A DNA stretch of 64,000 nucleotides from Myrica gale. Lineage: Eukaryota; Streptophyta; Magnoliopsida; Fagales; Myricaceae. This document shows, in pieces, positions 12,665 to 23,452 of this stretch. A model generated the notes under the pieces. The model saw only the letters and a program-made list of their open reading frames with translations. It searched no databases and was not told the origin of the DNA. Location of the stretch: contig OZ005608.1 in the NCBI GenBank assembly GCA_963930655.1, forward strand, positions 25,259,271-25,323,270. The letters are read 5' to 3'. Positions within the stretch are counted from its first letter, which is position 1. Every line of letters begins with the position of its first letter. A program made the translations under genes and the position numbers.

Positions 12665-15539
12665 TCACTCTTTCTTCTGCAGTTCTTTGAGGTAATCTTC
12701 ATTGTCCACCAAATCCTGTGAAAGAATAAAAAATGAAAAAAAAAAGAAGAGCTTTAGTTTTTTTTTATGAGCAAAAGAAGAAGAGATTAGTTGTTTGAGC
12801 TGGTGGTAGCTAGAAAAATTATCAGGATATTGCTTTCAGTTGAGCAAGCAAACCAGATGAGTTTGCACGTGTAGTGTGAAAAAAGGTATTTGCTACAGCA
12901 ATCGACATGAATGGATAAAGCTAGCCTTTTCAATTTGAAGTGATAATTTTCGCTTGTGGGGTTCTAAACATTGTTCTACATTCAAACTCCAGAGAAACTA
13001 TCTAAAGCATCACTATCACTTGCTGATCTGCAATGGGTAATGACATTTTCATTTCTTTTTCTTTTTTGTTTCGGATGGTGGTGGGGGAGGTGAAGAACTC
13101 TGGATGGATATTGTCGAAAAGTTCCGAACTCACCGTCTTCCAGTCATCTGGGTCAACGAATGAAGTGATTTTGGTGTTGACTTCAGGAATTGTAACTGGT
13201 GGAAGAATAATCTGTCCTCCAAGTTCTTTGGTAACCAGTTTAACAGCAGCCGCACTCTTGTATACATCATCAGTACCAATAGCAACCTGGGAGATAAATA
13301 TGTCTCATCTTATAAGGAAACAAACAGTACAGACTCTAATCGCCATGAAAATAAAGCTCAAATTGTAATCTCTATATAGCCGACCTGTTCGTATGCGTTT
13401 CCTCTGGTATACTCTGTCACGTTATAATTATATTTCAGTTCCACAACTACAGTCTGGGTCAGATTCGATCCATATCCCACCATACCAACGGCGAACTGTA
13501 GAAAATTTGCAACAGAAAAAAATTGATGATTAAATGCCTGGTTCAACAAGTACCGATGGTTAGGTTGTGTTCTCTTTCTCCATAAACGTTCAACTTATGG
13601 TTGAATGTTGAGGGTGATGGATCAAAATAACATAGCTGCAGTATGTTTATGGAAAAATTTACCTGCTCCTGTGGGCTGTCATACTTCAGCAGCAGGTTCA
13701 TGCCCAAGGCCTGCAAGAGTTGGAGCCAAGAAAAAACCAACATAAATTAGGTAATAGAAATGACATGATGAGAACGAAGGATTATTTTTTGCTCCGAAAC
13801 ACACTGATGGTCGATGGAGTATGTCAGTGCCAAGGCAAATTGCATTGAATCATGCAGAGACAATGATAAGTTGCATATTTGCAAACTTTTCTGCTGTTCT
13901 GAATTTTTAAACAGATTGAAATATACGTGATCTGCACTCAAAAGGTTTCAGTTCAGGGAGCTCAGAAAGACTCCAACGATCCATTGCCTTGAGAATAGAC
14001 TACAAATGAGCATCTTGGTTTTATCTGGGTAAACGAAGAAAAGTAAGGAAACAAAGGTAGGTTAGTCTACCTTTTCATAAAACTTGATAGCACGATCGAG
14101 GTCAGCGACATGAAGCATTATTTGACAAAGTGGTTCAGGAGTTGGGGGCCTCTGGATGAGCTCAAAACTATACCCTTCCGGATCCTGCACGAAGGCGAAG
14201 ACGGTGGAACCCCCTTCAATTGGCCCTGGTTGACGGGTGATCACTCCACCCTTTGCTCGAATGGTTTCAACCGCAGCATAGACCTAGAAATCAAGGGCTC
14301 ACTTAACACCACAAGTATACAAAAACTACCACAATAGTGCTTAAGCTGCAATTATACTCACGTCTTGAGTTGCGATTCCAAAATGTCCAAAGGCAGTCCC
14401 AATGTCATATTTGTCGACTCCATGAACTGTAAAGCAACAAAGACGAAGAACAACGAAGTTATACCTCAGGTTACCGATTGAAACCTATGAAGAAGAAGTA
14501 GTAGGGAAGAAGATGTTCATCTGTACGTACTGTAAGTCAACTCCAAGACAAAATGAGTGTCCTGAGCGCCAAACCCAACAACTGCCTTTGAGTACTTCAG
14601 TTCTGGGAAGTCTTTTTGCTTCAGGAGCTTCATCCCAAGAGCCTCCGTGTAAAACCTGTTGATAATGGAAATTTAAGCAGCGAATATAGAGATCCTCTCC
14701 CTAGTTAAGTAGCATAAATTAAGAACTCTGCCGAGAAAGAGCATCATACTTAATGGTCCGATTCAGATCACCAACTCTGATATCAGCGTGCAGGAAACGA
14801 CGATTATCTTTCTTCACCCATGCCAACACATCCTCACTAGGTGTGCGAGCTGCCATGCTCGATCCAATCTGATCAATTTTTTTTTCCCCAGGAGAATTAG
14901 CCACAACCCAAGATAGAGGCCTCAACACTCAGCCAAACTCTTCGGTCAGAAAATGGAATACCTTAATATTGACCATAACAAAGGTCTCTGTATTTTAATT
15001 CTCGATAAAAGTATATTTTCACTAAAAAAATAAGTTTTATACTTTGTACCTTCTAATTATCAATTTTAGACACTTTACAATCTCGGTGAAATTCTTAAAT
15101 TAAAATGACAATAATGTCTTCGATCCACTTTGCATGTATTAAAGATATTATTGTCAATTTATTAAATTTTTAGAAGTATTAAGTCAGACAAATGATGCAA
15201 AATGTTTAACATTGACAGTTGGAGGGTGCAAAGTATATAAAAAAATTTAGAGTTTCCCTAAAGTGTTTAAGATTAGTAGTTAGAAGGTGTAATTTCTAAA
15301 AAATGATAGTTTATAATGCAAAATACAAAATCTATGGTAGTTTGTGAGTGAAAAATGTTATAATTTACCCCTTAATTCTTTTTATGATTACTATGATTAC
15401 TTAAAAATAAAAGAACTGCTAACCGAGCAATTAGTGAGTACTTAAGCTGCTGAGAGATTTTGGTATAGAAGTTATACGAAGAGCTTACCAGGGAAAGGAG
15501 CAAAAGAGACCAATAGGCAAGCTGGTCGTACTTAGCCAT
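12665..15539 (-). CDS. GLX1: Two-domain lactoylglutathione lyase (glyoxalase I)
   Basis: Minus-strand exons are 15539-15489, 14868-14750, 14655-14531, 14426-14362, 14283-14071, 13710-13663, 13495-13385, 13286-13134 and 12715-12665. They join in phase to 311 residues. Two tandem glyoxalase domains are visible: RRFLHADIRVGDLNRTIKFY...IGTAFGHFGIA, then CQIMLHVADLDRAIKFYEK...EYTRGNAYEQVAIG. The enzyme turns the methylglyoxal-glutathione hemithioacetal into S-lactoylglutathione. Starting at the inner ATG (14856) gives 291 residues, the common cytosolic length (MAARTPSEDVLAW...). The extra first exon reads MAKYDQLAYWSLLLLSL, a short hydrophobic leader joined in frame through IGSS, which suggests an ER or other membrane-directed form. 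A TATA box 72 bp before the upper ATG supports that start; the acceptor of exon 2 is pyrimidine-poor, so the inner start stays possible. Confidence 0.88.
14995..15360. mobile_element. Foldback MITE in intron 1 of glyoxalase I
   Basis: Arms of roughly 130-150 bp are imperfectly complementary: the TTTATACTTTGTACCTTCTAA region near 15034-15056 pairs with TAGAAGGTGTAATT near 15280. There is no coding capacity. The same general type (TTTGCA/GTACTTTGT words at the ends) recurs at 35822-36160. Confidence 0.45.
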
Positions 15540-15610
15540 TATAAGCAAAAATAGGCTGTGATTGTGTTATCTGCTAAAATACTCTTTGTACAAAGATTAT
15601 GCAGCAATCA

Positions 15611-15622
15611 CCTATTTATATA
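15611..15622 (-). promoter_or_regulatory. TATA box of glyoxalase I
   Basis: On the minus strand this reads TATATAAATAGG, a near-perfect plant TATA box, about 72 bp before the ATG at 15539. Its place supports transcription starting upstream of the leader exon rather than at the inner ATG. Confidence 0.65.
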
Positions 15623-16028
15623 TTCACCTTGTTTGACCTTTAATATATGTTTTCTAGACCAAGACTTTCTTCTTCTTCGTTATCATGTTTCTAGATTATT
15701 ACGCCCGATAAGTCAATCCGGTTTGGATTTCTATCTTTTCAAAGCATTGAAATCATATTATAGTTGCCATTGCCTGTACAGATCTGTGTTTGCATTACGG
15801 GTCATACCACAGCAATGCATGAGCGTGTGAAACTAGACAGATTCTGCCTCTAATTAATTTCTGTTCTTGGACTTTAACCCACAACTTGACCAGTGTTTCT
15901 AGAAATCTGCCTACCTAACTTCTCTGGGTCTCGATGCTTGACAAACTTGGGCTGGCCGGTTTCCGTGTCTATCAGGGGCAAAAATACCAGAAACTTCATA
16001 TAATCCAAAGAACGTCATCATAAATCTT

Positions 16029-16338
16029 GGGGTATATTCGTTTTCACCATTTTTTCAGGATTCTAAGTATATTCACAATTCTACCACTGAACATATTCAG
16101 AATTCAAACACAAAAACCAATAAATTTTACACAATCTCCAACAACTTTTTAATTTTTTATTCAACATAAATTTTCTCTCTCTATACTTTTTCACATAACT
16201 CCAATACTTTTTTATTAAACAATTACATCAAATCATTTATCTCTCCACTTTACACAAACACCAATAAAATACTATTCAACATAAAAATTCACAACTTCTT
16301 TAAAATCCTATAATTTTTTCTCAAAACGAACATCACCT
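16029..16338. mobile_element. MITE-like element with TTCGTTTT ends
   Basis: The left end is GGGGTATATTCGTTTTCACC; the right end read on the other strand is GGTGATGTTCGTTTTGAG. The inside is AT-rich and non-coding. No clear target duplication. Confidence 0.5.
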
Positions 16339-16828
16339 TAGATACTCTCGAACTATTCCCAAAGTAAACACATTTATAATAAGGAGAAGTGCACCGGATT
16401 AATCCATGCAAATGGTACAGTAAGTTATTTGCATGGACGATTTCAGATTATCTGCGTACAAACTATATACAAAGAGGGACGAACATCTTTAATTCGACTG
16501 CCGTAGTCCGCTGCCGCAGCACTCTTTGAATTTGGACCGAGCTCCGAGAGAAATGGGGGTTCAAAATTGGTGGAAGATTAAAATATTGTTACCTTGTTCC
16601 AGTACCGCCTCCCATATAATATTGGATCAATAGTACTGTTAACATCATGGGTCATGGGTGGATATATATATAATAGTCGGCCACTGCGAATTATGAGCCT
16701 CTAATTGTCAATATTTTCATGCCCGGATTTCCTCCACTGATAACGACGAAGCTTCTCGGAAAAAGCTAGTAGTGTTGCCTAATTTTGACCACAACATGAA
16801 ATAGTCAAGAACGTAATTAAAAAAATTT

Positions 16829-17170
16829 GGGGAATTTGACAATTTGGTCTTTGGGTTTATACCACTTTAAAAAATAGGTACTTGAGTTTCAAATTTCAAA
16901 ATTTTAGTCCTTGAGTTTTCGTTGTTTGACAAAATGGTCATTCCGTTAGTTTGCCGTCCATATACTTAACGGATTTGAAGCGGTCGACTGCTCACTTTTT
17001 ACACATATATTTGGTCGACCGCTTCAAATCCGTAAGCATATGGACGACAGACTAATGAAGGACCATTTTGTCAAACAATAAAAATCCAATAACTAAAATT
17101 TTGAAATTTGAAACTCAATAACCCATTTACCAAAAGGGTATAAATTCAAGAACTGAAATCCCAAATTCCC
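16829..17170. mobile_element. Foldback element with about 150-bp arms
   Basis: The left arm (GGGAATTTGACAATTTGGTC...) and the right arm (ending AAATCCCAAATTCCC) are complementary over most of their length. The block AACGGATTTGAAGCGGTCGA near 16968-16987 pairs with TCGACCGCTTCAAATCCGT near 17013-17031, around a loop of about 25 nt. It is non-coding and was probably a hairpin-forming DNA transposon derivative. Confidence 0.7.
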
Positions 17171-17662
17171 AAAACTTGGCTCAACTTGGGGTTGCCGCAA
17201 TTTGATGGCTGATTACATCAGCAATCTGCATAAAAAGGATAATCTTGCGAAGTATATGTGGCAGCCCTTCTTAACAATACCTTATCAACCATTCCACTGC
17301 ACCCTGCAAATTGCAGAAGAGGTTTTTTTTTTTTTTTTTTTTCAAATGGAGTGTCCGGATTAATTTACTATACGTACACCTCAATTAATCAAGTGCTACA
17401 AAACCTTTAATTACTTTTAGGCCAACAATTTGGGGTTTGTAAAAGAGGTAGCTAATTAACTTTGTCCATTACCTACACTATTCCCGATTCCTCTGTAAAT
17501 TTTGTGGGTCAATGGAATTCATCTATCACTTACAGTACGCAACATCATTTTTTTCACATTTTTGAAAAAGAATATAAAAAGACCATAATATGCAAAAGTA
17601 AAAAAAGTTGGCTCCAATTACCAAAAAAAAAAATCTCTCCCCCTCTATGTATTCTCTCTATA

Positions 17663-17868
17663 GGTGGTGTTTGTTTGTGAAAATATTGAGGTTTTGGAAA
17701 TTTTGGGTATTGAGGTTTGTGAAAAAGTATAGTATTTTATAGAAAAGTGAGGAGAGAGAAGATTTAATTGAATAGTATAATATTATTTTATAATTTAATG
17801 AAGAGAAATATATTATTTTATAATTATTTAAAAATGTTGAGAATTGAAAAAATCGGAAACAAACTACC
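17663..17868. mobile_element. MITE-like element with GTTTGTTT ends
   Basis: The left end GGTGGTGTTTGTTTGTG is the inverse of the right end CGGAAACAAACTACC, around about 200 bp of AT-rich DNA. Confidence 0.45.
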
Positions 17869-19240
17869 GGTATATATGTGACGTATTGGTGTGCTTCATG
17901 GCCTCTCATCATGGGTGGGCTAGGAGGCGAGACCCAAAGTTGATCAAATTTATTGATGTAAACTGTAAAGAGAAAGTAGATACACTGTACAACTACTTAT
18001 ATATATATATATATATAAAAACACTATACAACTTTTCTTTTTTCTATGTACTTTTTCTTGCTAAGAAAGACAACGATAATAGTTAGAGTGCTAATCAAGA
18101 AAATAACTTATCCCAAACGATTTCATGGGAAATTACTCATAATTTAATAAAATTTTCAAAAAAAAAACAAAGAAATTGGTTAATGCCCTCTATATAACAA
18201 GGAAGTGTGCATGCTAGAAATAAATATATAGATTGTATATATATATATAATGATCTTCCAAAAATAATACTATCGCGTGTATGTAGAAAAAAACTAATAA
18301 TTTATAGTAGTTTTTCTAAAAAAAAAATAAACAAGTTAAATTAATGATACGTACACAACTTAAGTTTGTACTTTTAAACCAAAATTATCATAGGAATACA
18401 TCTAATTACACGTATCAAATCCAACAACTTATTAAGTAATATTACACAATAAAAAAAACTCAGGTATAGATGTAATTTGGGTGATTGAATTTAGAAAATA
18501 AAACTTTAAATTGAGGTTAAATTCAATTTATGTTCTAGATCTACCCATTTGCTAGTTTGAAAATGGAATTAAAAAAATAAATTTTATGGACAAATTATAT
18601 TTAAAATTAAGCTTAAAATTGCTCCAATACCTTAGGCATGGTAATAGACAAATAGTTATTAAATTATCATTTCGTGGATGAATAAATTATCTTCAAGCAC
18701 CAAAACCAAGAAAAAATTCAAATTGAAGAACAACATAGTAAAAATAGAGATTTTTTTATTTAATAATTAAAATTTAGAAATAAATATAAAATCAGTCCTT
18801 GCACACAAATCGAATTAGCCCTTTTGATAAAATTAATCTTTCTGATTTTACTTTTGTTTATCGTGAATTTTTTATTAATAAATAATTTTATATTTCTATA
18901 AAATCAGAAGATTAATTTTACAATTTTATTAATACGAAAGACTAATTTAATTTTTACATATACAACAACGACTTATTCTATATTTATTCCTAAAATTTAT
19001 AACAATATACGGTGTGTTTTTAGCGTCTTCCAGTTAAAAAGCTCCACGCGGAATCCGAAAATGTATAGCCCAGGGAGGGAAAAGCGTCCAGGTTCGATGA
19101 ACCCCAACATCGGTCAGCTATTTATGTCTTCGTCTCTGTCTGTCTATTCTCCCTCAGTGCCTCACTCTCCCTCACACCCACCGATCCACGGACAGAAATT
19201 TCACAGAGACAATCGCTATCTCCAGCTTGCTATTTCTCTA

Positions 19241-22200
19241 ATGGCACTCTCAGCTTCTTCTTCTTCTTTCCTTCGCGGCTCTATATCTTCGCACAAGGTC
19301 AAAGGTTAATGCTCTTTCTTTTTACCTCTCTCTCTCTTTGCAATTTGTGTACTGGTGTTTGTTATTTCTTTTGTCGTGTTAATTTTTGTTGTTTTCGTTG
19401 AGTTTTCAAGGTTCTGTACTTCATTTTCATTGATGTAACGTAGAATCTGTGCTCTCTGGACTCTATGCGGCCATTTCTTGTATTTTTTTAGTGGGTATTC
19501 GCTTTTACTCAACTTTAATCTTAGTGAATCGAGTGACTCGCTCTGTGTATATACGTATAAAATTCGCTATATGCCACCGGCTGTCTGCAATTTTGCGTGA
19601 GTGATAGGCACATTTTGTGCAAGATGGAGTGGGGGAATGTCATTATGTCTGGGTAGAACTAGTCTGTAAGTAACAATTCTGAAGCTCAAGTATGTTAAGA
19701 GTGTTAGATTTTTATACGTGACTCGGAGTTTTTGAAAACTCCAAGCAGGCAAGTAATATATAAAGCACGTATCTATGGTATTGGCCAGTTCTTTAGCTAG
19801 AATAATTTAATCAGAAGATAAGAATTAATAACAGTGGAGGTGGCATTAGAAAATAACAAAACAAAGAAAGACAGACGCAAATATTGGCATCATCATCTTA
19901 TTATTATTATTATTATCAAGTTTGTGGTACTAAAATAGCAAAAATTCATCTGGAGCACCTAGTGGTCTTGGGCTTGCCTCATTGTAAGCGTCGATCGAGT
20001 GAATTGGAGAGTGATTTTAAACTGATTCTACATATATTTCGTTGGTAGTTTAATGATAGCAGAAATTGTTTACTAGTTATTGTAAGCGCAGTTTGTGTTT
20101 TCTGTTGATAGATTATGCCTATGAGTCTTGACCCATGATCCTACGCAACACCTACATTTCGCTTCTCGCTAATTCTAGCCAAAATTTGGTGAAATGGTAA
20201 AATAGCAGTACATGAACTGTGATGCTCGAATCCCAATTATTTAGGTCTCTAGAGCAGTGAAATATGGTTTTTCCAAATACTAATCAACTTAGTATATTTG
20301 AATTCTAAGCAATCCTTTTTTTCACTTTATACTATTCTCTCTTTTCGATCTGAATGAAGATCCTCTTTCCCAATTTCCTCTCTTTCACTCTTTCCATTTC
20401 TAGGGGATTGGATCTGACTATGTTTTCTTGGTTGTCATTTTGATTCCTACAGCTCCATGGATCAGCTCAGTTCGTCTTCTAGATCAACGTTTGGTTCCAT
20501 CATTGCCTTATCGCAGGAGGCTGTCTGCAAAACCAGTCTGTGCCGAACTGAGGAGGAGCGATGTGGTGGTTCCTCTAGCTGCTACTGTGATTGATCCAGG
20601 TACGTTCTGTTAACGGTGTCTAATATGGAGATGTTATGCTGATTTTTATTGTGAATTGGCTCTGATGCTGAATGACATAGAAAGTAGGGGCCATGTCTTT
20701 CTCAAGAGGCGGAGAAGAATTTTATTTTTATGGCTCTTTTCCTTTATGTTCTCTATATATGTATTTGAAAGCTTGATGCTGTGAAAATTTGAACCTCATT
20801 TATTGAATTTGCAGAAGTTGAAGATAGAGTTGAGACTGAGGACTATGAGAGATTGGCAAAAGAGTTGCAACATGCTTCTCCACTGGAAATTATGGATAAA
20901 GCTCTCGAGAAATTTGGCAATGACATTGCCATTGCATTTAGGTATTTTTTTTTAAAAAAAATCTTTCGCTTCCCTTGTACTTAGCTAGAAATGTTGACAG
21001 AGAAAACAACGTTTGTTCATTTTAAGTAATTGTTGAATCTTCCACACTACTGTGTGATGTTGGCAACTTCAGAGTTTTAACCAGTGTTTCTGGATTCCAA
21101 CTTACAAGATTTTTGAACTATGCATCCAAAACGAAATAATCTAAACCTTTTTATTACCGGTGATGTGTGCAGTGGAGCTGAAGATGTGGCCTTGATTGAG
21201 TATGCTAAGTTAACCGGTCGGCCCTTCAGGGTGTTTAGCCTGGACACTGGAAGGCTAAACCCAGAAACATACCGGTTATTTGACACTGTTGGGAAGCACT
21301 ATGATATCCACATCGAGTACATGTTCCCTGATGCTGTTGAAGTTCAAGCTCTGGTGAGGGGTAAGGGACTCTTCTCCTTCTATGAGGATGGGCACCAAGA
21401 GTGCTGCAGAATCAGGAAGGTTAGGCCTTTGAGGCGGGCACTTAAAGGTCTCCGAGCCTGGATCACTGGGCAAAGAAAAGATCAATCTCCGGGTACCAGA
21501 GCCAAAATTCCAGTTGTCCAGGTAGACCCCTCTTTTGAAGGAATGGATGGTGGGGTTGGCAGCTTGGTGAAGTGGAACCCTGTGGCCAATGTGGAAGGTC
21601 GCGACATATGGAACTTCCTCCAAGCCATGAGTGTACCTGTTAATTCTTTGCACTCTCAAGGATACATCTCAATTGGGTGTGAGCCATGCACCAGATCAGT
21701 TCTACCGGGGCAGCATGAGAGGGAAGGAAGGTGGTGGTGGGAAGATGCAAGGGCCAAGGAGTGTGGCCTTCACAAGGGAAACATCAAAAAGGAAGAGGTC
21801 GCCCAACTCAACGGCAACAGAAATGGGGCTGTGCCCGCAAATGGGAGTGCCACGGTCAGTGACATCTTTAACAGCCAGAATCTGGTTAGTTTGAGTAGAG
21901 CTGGGATAGAAAACTTGGCTAGATTGGAGGATCGAAGAGAACCATGGGTTGTTGTGCTTTACGCACCGTGGTGCCAGTTCTGCCAGGTGAATATAACTTG
22001 GGTTTCAGCAATTATTATCTGGAATATAGAACTTTACGCCTTACCTAACAATGTTTATTGGTTTTTAATTATCAGGCCATGGAAGGATCATATGTTGAGT
22101 TAGCAGATAAGCTGGCAGGGAGTGGGGTGAAGTTGGGGAAGTTCAGGGCTGATGGCGAGCAAAAAAAATATGCACAGCAAGAGCTGCAGCTGGGGAGCTT

Positions 22201-22306
22201 CCCCACAATCCTTTTCTTCCCCAAAAACTCGTCAAGCCCCATCAAATATCCCTCAGAGAAGAGAGATGTTGATTCATTGACGGCTTTCGTAAATGCTCTG
22301 CGCTGA
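19241..22306 (+). CDS. APR: 5'-adenylylsulfate (APS) reductase, plastid
   Basis: Five exons, 19241-19304, 20453-20599, 20815-20941, 21173-21986 and 22076-22306, join in phase to 460 residues, the normal length. The enzyme reduces APS to sulfite with electrons from glutathione, the committed step of plastid sulfate assimilation. The serine-rich N-terminus ([13 protein letters not shown]) fits a transit peptide. The reductase domain has [17 protein letters not shown], the cysteine pair in [16 protein letters not shown], and CEPC in [10 protein letters not shown]; these four cysteines hold the 4Fe-4S cluster in plant APRs. The C-terminal glutaredoxin-like domain has the CxxC active site in YAPWCQFCQ, split from its continuation ([10 protein letters not shown]) by intron 4. 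All key residues are present. An in-frame ATG at 19061 would add 60 low-complexity residues and is more likely leader. Confidence 0.96.
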
Positions 22307-23452
22307 TAAATTGATATCCCTGACAACAAGGGGTTGATAATTTGGGTGGCGAAATCGTAGGGTACTGTATATGGGATTCGCTACGACGCTCCTCTTCTGC
22401 GTAACTACGGATGGGCGGCAATGGAATGCACCATCTGAGAAACTGTATATCGACTCCAGCAAAGTTAATGTTGTTTTTTTTTCCTCTTTTTCTGGGGGTT
22501 TCGTTCCTTGATCTCGGTGAGAAAATCTTCTGAGGTTCAATGTGATTAATAATGTAAAGTCGAAATTGTAGGGGATCGATTATCTCGTCGATCTCTTCAT
22601 GGCATACAGAATAAAGAGCGTAGCACTCATTTTTGTTTCTTCAAAATTGACCTTGGATTTCCATTTTCTGCTTTCGAGTTTGCTTGTGTTTAGAGAGTTT
22701 GCAACAGTGGCCAAAAGCTTCCTACTTTGGATTGCTTTCCCAAGAAGAGTACTAGGATGTCAAGCTAGTTTGCTCAATCTTGCGCTCATAACAGGTAGCT
22801 TCCAAGTTATCAAGTTGTAGTAGGAAAAAGCACGCTCAAGCTTAACGGTCCCCAGACTACAAGCCCAGCAATTTACAGCTCATACTAGCCCCACCGCCGA
22901 ATGTTGATCCGTTACTGGTTCATTAAAGATGGAAAATATTATACAAAGCAGAAAAGGGCTGTGAGCCGTGAGGATAAGTTGGTACGGACTTGGAGAATTT
23001 AAAGATGTTTAAATGGCGCCGTAATCTGTAAAAGGTAATTGGGTTCCATAGAAGGCAAGAAATCTCCTTTCTTAGGGGTATAGTAAAAGGGAATTAAGGA
23101 ATTTAAACCGTGAACTAAATACAGATTTTGGACTAATATAGAGGAGCGTAGATATTAGCAATGTATCAAATTTTGTCAGTGATATTTAATAAAACTAGTA
23201 AAAAAATGGAAGGATTTTGAAGATAAAAATGTGAAAACAAAAAGTATTATTTATTAACTAATGAAAATTAGGATGAGGTTTTCTAATGGAGATCTCGAAA
23301 GATCTAACAATGTCACTCCAATATGGTAATCATTGTTTATGGACAAAGTATACACCTGGCCATCTCGTCCACTCAATAAAATCCAACACCTACCCACCCT
23401 GCACTGCCCCCATAAAACGCCCTCTCTAGAGAGAGTTTTGCTCAACATTAAT
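22307..23452. other. APR 3' region and upstream region of GDSL gene 1
   Basis: The first few hundred bases are APR 3' UTR by position. The rest is AT-rich with no element I recognise. A CT/GA-rich stretch (CCCTCTCTAGAGAGAG) lies just before the next start codon. Confidence 0.5.

Larger units (their letters stand above)
15540..19240. other. Intergenic region upstream of glyoxalase I and of APR
   Basis: Both flanking genes point away from this interval, so it carries two promoters. It holds MITE-like elements at 16029-16338, 16829-17170 and 17663-17868, a short (AT)n run at 18000-18017, and otherwise very AT-rich DNA. No gene is visible. Confidence 0.6.
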
